Assembly: GCA_031378845.1 (NCBI GenBank)
Contig: JANNES010000003.1
Coordinates: 62,001-126,000 of the forward strand
Direction of reading: 5' to 3'
DNA from: JAJNPS01 sp031378845
GTDB lineage: Bacteria > Pseudomonadota > Alphaproteobacteria > Rhodobacterales > Rhodobacteraceae
Length of the DNA stretch: 64,000 nucleotides
The notes under the pieces were generated by a model. The model did not search any database and was not told where the DNA came from. It saw only the letters and a program-made list of their open reading frames with translations. The position numbers and the translations under genes were made by a program. This document shows, one piece after another, positions 17,473 to 25,082 of the stretch; positions within the stretch are counted from its first letter, which is position 1, and every line of letters begins with the position of its first letter.

Positions 17473-17787
17473 ATGGTCGATGTCACGGTGGTCTACTGGC
17501 GCGACATTCCTGCGCAAGTCATCGTCGGCAAAGGTCGTGCGGCGTCCAAGGTCCAGTTGAACGAACGGTTCGAACAGGCCATTGACCGCTGCGCGATGAA
17601 GATCGGCGCACGCGACACCGACAGCTATCTCGCCGAATGGCGCAAGGCCGCGCCCTATGCGGTCGAAGGTGAGCCTGCGGATGTGGCACGCGCCGAGGCC
17701 GCCCGGCTTGAGGCCGAACACGATGCCCAACGGCTCAAGTCCCTGATCGACTCCGACGGATGGGCCAAGGCGCCCTCTTCCCTTTAA
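17473..17787 (+). CDS. Small 'virulence factor' domain protein of the methyl-folate operon
   Basis: The 104-residue protein (MVDVTVVYWRDIPAQVIVGK start, Glu/Ala-rich C-terminal half) matches the small family named 'virulence factor' in Pfam, which in Rhodobacterales sits next to a metF-like gene and a pterin-binding methyltransferase, as here (19 bases to the metF-like start). The name is historical; the conserved neighbourhood suggests a role with methyl-tetrahydrofolate enzymes. AAAGGG lies 10 bases before the start. No catalytic motif is visible. Confidence 0.7.
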   Translation: MVDVTVVYWRDIPAQVIVGKGRAASKVQLNERFEQAIDRCAMKIGARDTDSYLAEWRKAAPYAVEGEPADVARAEAARLEAEHDAQRLKSLIDSDGWAKAPSSL

Positions 17788-17806
17788 CACGATTAAGGTT
17801 CCGACC

Positions 17807-18724
17807 ATGGCTTTGTTCAATCTGCGCCGCGCCCCTGCCGCAACCTCTGCCCCGCACGACGTCGAGGCCTTTGTCAAAGGCTATTCGATAGAAGTCATGC
17901 CCCGTACGGCGGAAAAGGTCGCCAGCTTCCGCGCCATCCTGCCAAAGGGCACGCGCGTGTTCATCGCCCATATCGACGGCACCCCCATCGAGGACATGGT
18001 GGCCACCGCCAGGCGCCTGAATGCCGAAGGTTTTCCGGTGATGCCGCATTTCCCGGCCCGGATCATTCCCGACCGCGCCACGCTGGCCGACTGGATTGCC
18101 CGCTACCAGGGCGAGGCGGGTGTGAAACAGGCGCTTCTTTTGGGCGGCGGTGTGAACACCCCGGCGGGTGACTTCGGCTCTTCGATGCAACTGATCGAGA
18201 CCGGACTTTTTGACGGGTTTGACCGTCTGCATGTCGCCGGCCATCCAGAAGGCAACAAGGACATCGACAAGGACGGCGGCGATGCCATCGTGCTGCAGGC
18301 CCTGAAATGGAAGCAGGCCTTTGCCGATCGCTCGGATGCAAAGATGGCAATCACCACGCAGTTCTGCTTTGACGCCCGGCCGGTCATCGCCTGGGTCGAC
18401 CGTCTGGCCGCCGAGGGGATCCGCCTGCCGGTGCATATCGGCGTTGCGGGACCGGCCAAGCTGCAAACCCTGATCAAGTTCGCCATTGCCTGTGGCGTTG
18501 GCCCGTCCTTGCGCGTGCTGCAAAAACGCGCGATGGACGTGACCAAGCTGTTGCTTCCTTACGAGCCGACCGATGTCATCGCAGCCCTCGCGGCACACAA
18601 GGCGGCCAATCCCGCCTTTGGCATCGAACGGGTCCATTTCTTCCCTCTGGGCGGCATTACGACCAATGCTGCCTGGGTGACCGAAAACGGCGGCGCCTCC
18701 GGCGTTCCCGCCGAAGCAATCTAA
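17807..18724 (+). CDS. Methylenetetrahydrofolate reductase (MetF-like)
   Basis: The 305-residue protein has a TIM-barrel sequence of MetF type: YSIEVMPRTAEKVASF near the N-terminus (Glu of the family start motif), LLLGGGVNTPAG, HVAGHPEGNKDIDKDGG and ITTQFCFDARP. It would reduce 5,10-methylene-THF to 5-methyl-THF with FAD. Gene order, 12 bases before the methyl-THF-binding methyltransferase, indicates that the methyl group passes on to the cobalamin-dependent step. It is more divergent than E. coli MetF, so a related role in methyl-group oxidation is possible. Confidence 0.83.
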   Translation: MALFNLRRAPAATSAPHDVEAFVKGYSIEVMPRTAEKVASFRAILPKGTRVFIAHIDGTPIEDMVATARRLNAEGFPVMPHFPARIIPDRATLADWIARYQGEAGVKQALLLGGGVNTPAGDFGSSMQLIETGLFDGFDRLHVAGHPEGNKDIDKDGGDAIVLQALKWKQAFADRSDAKMAITTQFCFDARPVIAWVDRLAAEGIRLPVHIGVAGPAKLQTLIKFAIACGVGPSLRVLQKRAMDVTKLLLPYEPTDVIAALAAHKAANPAFGIERVHFFPLGGITTNAAWVTENGGASGVPAEAI

Positions 18725-18736
18725 AGGACCAATCCC

Positions 18737-19717
18737 ATGACGCGGACCGTGATCGAATCAAAAACCAAGACGGTCGTCATCGGCTTTGATGAACCCTTTT
18801 GTGTCATCGGCGAACGGATCAACCCCACGGGCCGCAAAAAGCTGGCGGCAGAGCTTGAGGCTGGCGATTTCTCCACCGTCGAGCGGGACGCATTGGAACA
18901 GGTCGCTTGCGGTGCGATGGTGCTGGACGTGAACTCGGGTGCGGTCTTTACCAACATGATGGCCAAGGACCCGCGCTATGCCGACAACAACTTTGTCGAG
19001 CCGCCGCTGATGAAGGAGATGATCCTGCGCATTCAGGCGATTGTCGATGTGCCCTTGTGCATCGACAGCTCGGTCCCCGGTGCGCTGGAGGCGGGCCTGA
19101 TCAATTGCGAGGGCCGCCCGCTCTTGAATTCTGTCACGGGTGAAGAAGAACGTCTGGAACTCGTGCTACCCTTGGTCAAAAAGTACAACGTGCCGGTGGT
19201 GGCGATCTCCAACGACGATACCGGCATTTCTCAAGACCCCGATGTACGCTTTGCGGTGGCCAAAAAGATCGTCGAGCGCGCCGCTGATTTCGGCATTCCT
19301 GCGCATGACATCGTGGTCGATCCTTTGGTCATGCCGATCGGCGCGATGGCAACGGCGGGACATCAGGTCTTTACGCTGGTCCGGCGTCTGCGCGAAGAGC
19401 TGGGTGTCAACACGACGTGCGGTGCCTCGAACATCTCGTTTGGCCTGCCCCATCGCCATGGCATCAATGCGGCGTTCTTGCCGATGGCAATCGGGGCTGG
19501 CATGACCTCAGCCATCATGAACCCGGTCCGACAAGTTGAAATGGAAGCGATCCGCGCGGCGAATTTCTTGAACAATCAAGACGCGAATGGCGGCGAATGG
19601 ATACGCTTTGCCAAGGTTCTGGAAGCCGTCCAAGCGGGCATGAGCTTTGCCGAGGCATCGGCGGCGGCATCTCAGGCCACGTCGGGCCGCCGGGGCGGTC
19701 GCCGCGCACGCGGGTAG
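18737..19717 (+). CDS. Methyltetrahydrofolate-binding methyltransferase (pterin domain of a split MetH)
   Basis: The 326-residue protein is a single pterin-binding TIM barrel: FCVIGERINPTGRKKL, MVLDVNSGA, CIDSSVPGALEAGL, NSVTGEEERLELVLPL and TTCGASNISFGLPHR are the family blocks. It lacks the homocysteine-binding, cobalamin-binding and reactivation domains of full-length MetH. In Roseobacters, methionine synthase is known to be encoded as separate proteins, and this gene fits the methyl-THF-binding part. The other parts are not in the window. The C-terminus ends in a basic tail (SGRRGGRRARG). Confidence 0.83.
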   Translation: MTRTVIESKTKTVVIGFDEPFCVIGERINPTGRKKLAAELEAGDFSTVERDALEQVACGAMVLDVNSGAVFTNMMAKDPRYADNNFVEPPLMKEMILRIQAIVDVPLCIDSSVPGALEAGLINCEGRPLLNSVTGEEERLELVLPLVKKYNVPVVAISNDDTGISQDPDVRFAVAKKIVERAADFGIPAHDIVVDPLVMPIGAMATAGHQVFTLVRRLREELGVNTTCGASNISFGLPHRHGINAAFLPMAIGAGMTSAIMNPVRQVEMEAIRAANFLNNQDANGGEWIRFAKVLEAVQAGMSFAEASAAASQATSGRRGGRRARG

Positions 19718-19730
19718 AACGCCGAACCTG

Positions 19731-19812
19731 ACATCCCCGCGCGGGCGGGGATCCAACATCTTCAATCCACCAACGCGCGCTTGAACCGGGTCCCCACCTG
19801 CGCGGGGATGAC
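19731..19812. repeat. Pair of REP-like palindromic units
   Basis: Two related palindromes, CATCCCCGCGCGGGCGGGGA (19733-19752) and TCCCCACCTGCGCGGGGATG (19791-19810), are arranged head to head around a 38-base spacer, in the gap after the methyl-folate operon. This is the usual form of a bacterial interspersed mosaic/REP element and may also act as a terminator. Confidence 0.65.
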
Positions 19813-19823
19813 ATTTGTGGCGC

Positions 19824-20360
19824 TCACTCCGCCGCCAGCGCCGCCGCCAGCGCGGGCACGAACCGCCGTTCGTAATCGGTCCCCACCAGGGGCCCGACAA
19901 ACTTGAACGCCACCGTGCCATCGCCCCGGATGATGAATGTCTCGGGCGGGGCGGTCACCCCCCAGTTCACGCGATTGCGCCCCTGCGGATCGGTCGCCAG
20001 TGCAAAGAACGGATTGCCGTCCTCTGCCAGGTACGCTTGCGCCTTGGCGTCATCGTCCATGATGTTGATGCCCGCCACGCGCACGCCGTCCGCCGCCATC
20101 GCCTTCAGCACCGGATGCTCGGCCCGGCACGGAGGGCACCAGCTGGCCCAGAAGTTCACCACCGTCACCGCACCCGTGCGCAGGTCGGCATCCGTGAGGA
20201 CGGCAATGCCTGCAAGGCCGGTTAGCGGCACCGCCGGCGCGGGCCGGTCGATAAACACGGACGGCAACTCTCCGGGATTGTCGCGCTTCATCCCGAACCA
20301 GAACATCGCAACCAGCGCCACAAAAACCAAAGGCGGCACGAACATCAGGACCCTAGACAT
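19824..20360 (-). CDS. ccmG: Cytochrome c biogenesis thiol:disulfide oxidoreductase CcmG/DsbE
   Basis: The 178-residue protein has an N-terminal membrane anchor (VLMFVPPLVFVALVAMFWFG) and a periplasmic thioredoxin fold with the active site NFWASWCPPCRAEHP (Cys75 and Cys78); the family's cis-Pro motif is GVTAPPETFII. It reduces apocytochrome c (or CcmH) before heme attachment. The ATG at 20360 overlaps the ccmD gene by 8 bases. It is last in the ccmA-B-C-D-G set transcribed from 22585. Confidence 0.93.
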   Translation of the reverse strand: MSRVLMFVPPLVFVALVAMFWFGMKRDNPGELPSVFIDRPAPAVPLTGLAGIAVLTDADLRTGAVTVVNFWASWCPPCRAEHPVLKAMAADGVRVAGINIMDDDAKAQAYLAEDGNPFFALATDPQGRNRVNWGVTAPPETFIIRGDGTVAFKFVGPLVGTDYERRFVPALAAALAAE

Positions 20361-20514
20361 CGGATTTTCCCACGCGCGCCTCAACCTCAGCCAAAGCACG
20401 CCGTATCCTTGCGCTCTGCCACAGTGAAAAGGCCACCAGTGCCGCAAGGATCATCAGACCCAAGGCGTAGGACCACAAGACCGGTCCGGCATATTTGCCA
20501 AGATCAGGCATCAT
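20353..20514 (-). CDS. ccmD: Heme exporter protein CcmD
   Basis: This 53-residue protein (MMPDLGKYAGPVLWSYALGL start) has one hydrophobic helix (about residues 12-32) and a basic, amphipathic C-terminal helix (WQSARIRRALAEVEARVGKS), the normal CcmD form. It helps CcmABC release holo-CcmE. I took the first of two consecutive ATG codons (20514) because it overlaps the ccmC stop as ATGA. Confidence 0.88.
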   Translation of the reverse strand: MMPDLGKYAGPVLWSYALGLMILAALVAFSLWQSARIRRALAEVEARVGKSDV

Positions 20515-21239
20515 CCCCGACGCTCCCGCGATAGCAGCGCGCTCAATCGGCGCGCGCGGATTTCGGTCCGTGTGCGCAACAAGACCAGCGTGACAAAAAG
20601 CAAGACAAACCCGGTGATGCACACAACCAGCGGCACCCAGAACACGTCGGCAATATTCTCCTGCTTGTCCAGCGACAGGGTCGCGCCCTGATGCAGGCCC
20701 TGGTTCCAGAAATTCACCGCATACCGGCTGAGGATCGCAAACACCGACCCCACCATGCACAGCACCGCCGTCAGGTCGGCCGCGGTATCGGGATCCTCGA
20801 TCGCCGACCAAAGCGCGATATAGCCAAAATAGAACAGCGTCAGGATCAAGAACGATGTCAGGCGCGGATCCCAGGCCCACCACGTGCCCCACATCGGCTG
20901 GCCCCATAGCGCTCCTGTCACCAGCGCGATCACGGTAAAGGCCAGACCCACCGGTGCCGCCGCCTTGGCGGCAAGTGCCGAGACGTGGTGCCGCCGCACC
21001 AGCCAGATCAACGACGCCACCAGCATCATGCCCCAGGCATTGATCGCCATCATTGCACTTGGCACATGCAGATAGATGATCTTGACCGTGGCGCCTTGCT
21101 TGAAATCATCGGGGGTGAACAAGAACCCCCAGATCAGCCCCACAATGACCAAAATACCTGCAACAACCGCCAGCCACGGCAAGATCCGGGCCGTGGTCTG
21201 CATGAACCTCTTGGGGTTGGCATATTCCCAGATCGACAT
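20511..21239 (-). CDS. ccmC: Heme exporter / heme-lyase membrane protein CcmC
   Basis: The 242-residue protein has six hydrophobic segments and the tryptophan-rich WWD-type motif in GQPMWGTWWAWDPRLTS, with conserved periplasmic His residues (YLHVPSA, and one near VNFWNQGLHQG). CcmC loads heme on CcmE. It lies between ccmB (66-base gap) and ccmD (4-base overlap). Confidence 0.94.
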   Translation of the reverse strand: MSIWEYANPKRFMQTTARILPWLAVVAGILVIVGLIWGFLFTPDDFKQGATVKIIYLHVPSAMMAINAWGMMLVASLIWLVRRHHVSALAAKAAAPVGLAFTVIALVTGALWGQPMWGTWWAWDPRLTSFLILTLFYFGYIALWSAIEDPDTAADLTAVLCMVGSVFAILSRYAVNFWNQGLHQGATLSLDKQENIADVFWVPLVVCITGFVLLFVTLVLLRTRTEIRARRLSALLSRERRG

Positions 21240-21305
21240 AGGCTACGACTTACGTCCTCTTGCCGGGGGGCTCAAGTCACTATCAGGTCACATGGCAGCG
21301 ACGCG

Positions 21306-21962
21306 TCAGCGCAGATTGGCACGCAAGGCGGCTGACGCGGCAAAGGGCAAGATGGCGACTGCCCCCAAGGTGATCGCGCCAAGCAGTGCCAAGGGCGTGC
21401 CAAGGCCAATCCCCAGCGCCGCACGGCGCACCACCTCCGCGCCAAAGATCAGCGTCGGCACATACATCGGCAAGACCAACAGCGACAAAAGCAGCCCGCC
21501 GCGCTTGACCCCCACCACAAGCGCGGCACCAAAAGCGCCGATGATGCTGAGGGCCGGCGTGCCAATCAGCAAGGACAGCACCAACCCTCCATAGGCCCCG
21601 GCGGGCAGGTTCAACAAAACCCCAAGCAGCGGCGCCACCAGCGTCAGCGGCAGGCCCGTCACCAGCCAATGCGCCAGCGCCTTGATGGCGACGACGCCTT
21701 CCAAGGGCATCGGCGCGGTCGCCAGCAGATCGAGGGACCCATCCTCGTAATCCAGTGCGAAAATCCGGTCGAGGCTCAAAAGACACGCCAAAAGCGCCCC
21801 GACCCACACGATGCCGGGCGCGATCCGGGCCAGAGTGGTGCCCTCGGGGCCAACCCCAAGCGGCACCAGCACTGCCACCATCAAAAAGAATGCAAGGCCG
21901 AGCCCGAAGCCGCCCCCAGCCCGAAACGCAAGCCGCAGGTCGCGGACCAACAGCGCGGTCAT
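21306..21962 (-). CDS. ccmB: Heme exporter membrane subunit CcmB
   Basis: The 218-residue protein is very hydrophobic, with six predicted membrane helices and the CcmB features FALDYEDGSLDLLATAPMPL and LVLPMYVPTLIFGAEV. It is the permease partner of the CcmA ATPase. Its ATG overlaps the ccmA stop by 4 bases. Confidence 0.93.
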   Translation of the reverse strand: MTALLVRDLRLAFRAGGGFGLGLAFFLMVAVLVPLGVGPEGTTLARIAPGIVWVGALLACLLSLDRIFALDYEDGSLDLLATAPMPLEGVVAIKALAHWLVTGLPLTLVAPLLGVLLNLPAGAYGGLVLSLLIGTPALSIIGAFGAALVVGVKRGGLLLSLLVLPMYVPTLIFGAEVVRRAALGIGLGTPLALLGAITLGAVAILPFAASAALRANLR

Positions 21963-22585
21963 GCAAAGACCTCGTCAAAGCCGTCAGGGCGCGACGACTG
22001 CCGACCGGTGACATGATAGGGTGCAAGTTCCAGCACGGCTGCCTCATCCAGCCCGAGGTCGATGTGGCTTGCGATGACAGCCGCCCCACCGGTCGCCAGA
22101 TGCCCCCGCACGGCTTGGGCAAAAAGAGCCACTGATGCGGTATCCAAAGAGACCGTCGGCTCATCCAGCAGCCAGATCGGCCGGGCCGTGACCAATAGTC
22201 GCGCCAGACCAAGCCTGCGCTTTTGCCCCGCCGAAAGATGGGCCGCCAGCCGGTTTCCAAGCGGTTCAAGGTCAAGGGCCGCAAGCGCCGGTTCGATCGC
22301 CGCAGCCCCGTGGACCGCGGCCCAGAAGGCGAGGTTCTCGGCGACGCTGAGCATCGCCTTGATCCCGTCCGCATGTCCGGCATAGGCAAGGCTTTCTGGC
22401 GGCATCGACACGTTGCCTGCGGCTGGCGGCTGCAACCCAGCGAGGGTGCGCAGCAATGTCGTCTTGCCGATCCCGTTGGGGCCCCGCAACACCAGCGCCC
22501 GAGACGCCGCCAAGCGGAACTCCACGCCCCTCAGCACCACGGACCCGCCGCGCGCCACTGCCAGATCATTGACAACCAATTCCAT
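21959..22585 (-). CDS. ccmA: Heme exporter ATP-binding subunit CcmA
   Basis: The 208-residue ABC ATPase has Walker A LRGPNGIGKTTLLRTLAG, signature HLSAGQKRRLGLARLL and Walker B IWLLDEPTVSLD. It forms the CcmAB transporter that drives release of holo-CcmE from CcmC. The ATG at 22585 was chosen to start at MELVVNDLAVARGG; a longer reading would enter the promoter region shared with the divergent aldo/keto reductase gene. Confidence 0.94.
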   Translation of the reverse strand: MELVVNDLAVARGGSVVLRGVEFRLAASRALVLRGPNGIGKTTLLRTLAGLQPPAAGNVSMPPESLAYAGHADGIKAMLSVAENLAFWAAVHGAAAIEPALAALDLEPLGNRLAAHLSAGQKRRLGLARLLVTARPIWLLDEPTVSLDTASVALFAQAVRGHLATGGAAVIASHIDLGLDEAAVLELAPYHVTGRQSSRPDGFDEVFA

Positions 22586-22698
22586 GGTGCTCAGCCCTAG
22601 CGCAAGCACGGGCAGGCGAAAAGGGGCAGCAGAGCCCCCCGCCCTATGGCCCCCACCGCCTTCGCCCGCTATTCTCTCGCGCAACCCGGAGGTTCCCT

Positions 22699-23688
22699 AT
22701 GCTCTCATCACATCTGTTTGGCCGCACCGGCCGCAAGACGACCCGCATAGGCTTTGGTGCCTGGGCCATTGGCGGCACCTGGGGCGAGGTCACAATGGCG
22801 GATGCAAAGGCAACTTTGCATGCCGCGCTCGATGCGGGCATGACCTTTGTCGATACGGCAGATGTCTACGGCGATGGCCGATCAGAGCGCATCATCGCCG
22901 AGGTTCTGGCCGAGCGCCCCGGGCCACGGCCCTATGTCGCCACCAAGGCCGGGCGCAGACTGAACCCGCATATCCCCGCCGGGTACAACCGAACCAATCT
23001 CGAGGCTTTCATCGATCGCTCGCTCATCAATCTGCGGATGGAGCGGCTGGATCTGGTGCAACTGCATTGCCCGCCGACGGCTGTCTATGGCGATATTGGC
23101 GTGTTTGATGCGCTCGATGCGATCAAGGCCACAGGCAAGATCGCGGATTACGGTGTCTCGGTCGAAACCATCGAAGAGGCGCATGCCGCCTTGCGTCAGC
23201 CCGGCGTCGTGTCGGTGCAGATCATCTACAACATGTTCCGCCCCCGCCCCGCCGAGACATTCTTTGCCGAGGCCCATGCGCGAAACGTGGCCGTGATCGC
23301 GCGTGTCCCGCTTGCTTCGGGGCTGTTGACCGGCAAGATGTCGCTGGCCAGCACTTTTGCGGCCGATGATCACCGCAGTTTCAACCGCAATGGCGAGGCC
23401 TTTGACAAGGGTGAGACGTTTTCAGGCGTGCCCTATGATGTTGCATTGCATGCGGTCGAAGAACTGCGGGCTCTGGTGCCGCAAGGTGCCACGATGGCAG
23501 CCTTTGCACTGCGGTGGATCTTGATGTCGGAGGCGGTCAGTGTCGTCATTCCCGGCGCCAAGACGCCCGACCAGGCGCGCGCGAATGTCGCGGCAGGATC
23601 AATCCAAGCGCTTTCCCCGGCAGTCCTCGCGGCGGCAGAAGATGTCTATTTCCGGCGCATCGCACGCCATGTGCACCATTTGTGGTGA
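22699..23688 (+). CDS. Aldo/keto reductase
   Basis: The 329-residue protein is an NADPH-dependent TIM-barrel reductase: FVDTADVYGDGRSERI supplies catalytic Asp and Tyr, YVATKAGRRL the catalytic Lys, LDLVQLHCPP the His, and VVIPGAKTPDQARANV the cofactor-binding C-terminal block. It resembles the YajO/L-glyceraldehyde-3-phosphate reductase branch. The substrate cannot be told. It is monocistronic and followed by two palindromes. Confidence 0.88.
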   Translation: MLSSHLFGRTGRKTTRIGFGAWAIGGTWGEVTMADAKATLHAALDAGMTFVDTADVYGDGRSERIIAEVLAERPGPRPYVATKAGRRLNPHIPAGYNRTNLEAFIDRSLINLRMERLDLVQLHCPPTAVYGDIGVFDALDAIKATGKIADYGVSVETIEEAHAALRQPGVVSVQIIYNMFRPRPAETFFAEAHARNVAVIARVPLASGLLTGKMSLASTFAADDHRSFNRNGEAFDKGETFSGVPYDVALHAVEELRALVPQGATMAAFALRWILMSEAVSVVIPGAKTPDQARANVAAGSIQALSPAVLAAAEDVYFRRIARHVHHLW

Positions 23689-23690
23689 CC

Positions 23691-23733
23691 AATTTCCTTC
23701 GAAGGAAATTACAAAATTCTTCGAAGAATTTTG
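23691..23733. repeat. Two adjacent perfect palindromes
   Basis: AATTTCCTTCGAAGGAAATT (23691-23710) and a 22-base palindrome at 23712-23733 (core AAAATTCTTCGAAGAATTTT) are both perfect inverted repeats centred on TTCGAA and nearly identical in sequence. They fill the 48-base gap between the convergent aldo/keto reductase and Mth938-like genes. They may act as terminators in both directions or be a small interspersed repeat. Confidence 0.8.
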
Positions 23734-23736
23734 GCG

Positions 23737-24090
23737 TCAGACCGGGATCAGGCAGACAGCAATCCGTCGACCCTCGCTCAGGAGCACATTATAGGTGCGG
23801 CACGCTGTCGGCGAGGACATAGCCTCGATGCCGATCCCTGCCGCGTGCAACCTGGTGCGAAACGCCGCTGGCGGGTGACCGATATCCGCACCCATGCCAA
23901 GAAACAGCACATCTATTCGTCCCGCCAGCGACAGTGGCGCCGCGGTATCGTCAAACCCGCCCCAAAGACCCGCATCCCACGGTGTGATCAGGCAAGGCCC
24001 GCGCAGCACATGCCAACCGATCCGAAAGAAGCCGGGGCCGTAACCTTCGATGGGTTTGGCACTGCCATAGCTGATTTCGGTCAGGCGCAT
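23737..24090 (-). CDS. Mth938-like (DUF498) domain protein
   Basis: The 117-residue protein has the single-domain Mth938 fold sequence: SYGSAKPIEGYGPGFFRIGW, VLFLGMGADIGHPP and SSPTACRTYNVLLSEGRR. The family is conserved directly after secD-secF in Alphaproteobacteria, and its eukaryotic relative is NDUFAF3, a complex I assembly factor; a role in membrane complex assembly is inference. The start lies 8 bases after the secF stop. Confidence 0.85.
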   Translation of the reverse strand: MRLTEISYGSAKPIEGYGPGFFRIGWHVLRGPCLITPWDAGLWGGFDDTAAPLSLAGRIDVLFLGMGADIGHPPAAFRTRLHAAGIGIEAMSSPTACRTYNVLLSEGRRIAVCLIPV

Positions 24091-24097
24091 CGCGGCC

Positions 24098-25069
24098 TCA
24101 GGCGTCAATATTGGCAAACTCGTTCTTGTCTGTTTTCTTGGGCTTGTCGCCGCGATCAAGCCCTAGGAACAGAACGATGTTCTTGGCGATATAGAGCGTC
24201 GAATAGGTACCGACGATCACACCAAAGAACATCGCAAAAGCAAATCCGCGGATCACGTCACCGCCGAAAATCAGCAACACCGCCAGTGCGATCAGCGTGG
24301 TCGTCGCCGTCATCACGGTCCGGCTCAGCGTTTCGTTCGCGGTCAGGTTCATCATCTCAAGAAGCGGCATCTGCTTGTACTTGGCCAGATTCTCGCGCAA
24401 CCGGTCAAAGATCACGACGGTATCGTTCACGGAATAGCCAAGGATGGTCAGCAGGGCAGCGACAATGGTCAGATCGAACTTGAGCTGAAAAAGCGAAAAT
24501 ACCCCGATGGTCGCAACCACGTCGTGGGCCAGCGCGGCCACAGTGCCCACGGCAAACTGCCATTCGAACCGGATCCAGACATAGATCATGATGCCGATGG
24601 ACCCCGCGATCACCGCAAGGATGGCCGACCAGATCAGCTCTCCCGACACTTTCGGTCCGACAGATTCCACCGCCGGAAAGGTGATCGAGGGATCGACAGC
24701 TTTCAGCGCCGCCTCGACTTGTCCGATCACTTCGGGGGTGACAGCCTCTTCGCCTTCGCGTGCCGAGATGCGCACCATCGCCACATGCTGGTCGGCACGG
24801 AAACTTGGATCAAAGACCTCGCTGATGCTGACATCGCCGAGCCCGAGACCAGACAGTGCATCACGGTAGGCCCCGACATCGACAGAAATGGTCGATTCCG
24901 TGCGGATCGTCGTGCCACCCTTGAAGTCGATGCCGAAGTTCAGACCCCGCGTCGCCAGCAAGATGACGGTGGCGATCAAGACGACGATGGACGCGCCAAA
25001 CGTGATGTATTGCCATTTGAAAAAGTCGATATTGGTCTTTTCGGGGACCATCCGCAAACGCCATGCCAT
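24098..25069 (-). CDS. secF: Protein translocase subunit SecF
   Basis: The 323-residue protein has six membrane helices and a periplasmic loop. GLNFGIDFKGGTTI is the SecF N-terminal signature; later LTILGYSVNDTVVIFDRLRE and NETLSRTVMTATTTLIAL are the D4/D5-D6 motifs of the proton-driven SecDF motor. AAAGGAATAGGG lies before the ATG at 25069. It follows secD by 13 bases and works with SecD and YajC to pull proteins through SecYEG. Confidence 0.95.
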   Translation of the reverse strand: MAWRLRMVPEKTNIDFFKWQYITFGASIVVLIATVILLATRGLNFGIDFKGGTTIRTESTISVDVGAYRDALSGLGLGDVSISEVFDPSFRADQHVAMVRISAREGEEAVTPEVIGQVEAALKAVDPSITFPAVESVGPKVSGELIWSAILAVIAGSIGIMIYVWIRFEWQFAVGTVAALAHDVVATIGVFSLFQLKFDLTIVAALLTILGYSVNDTVVIFDRLRENLAKYKQMPLLEMMNLTANETLSRTVMTATTTLIALAVLLIFGGDVIRGFAFAMFFGVIVGTYSTLYIAKNIVLFLGLDRGDKPKKTDKNEFANIDA

Positions 25070-25082
25070 GACCCTATTCCTT

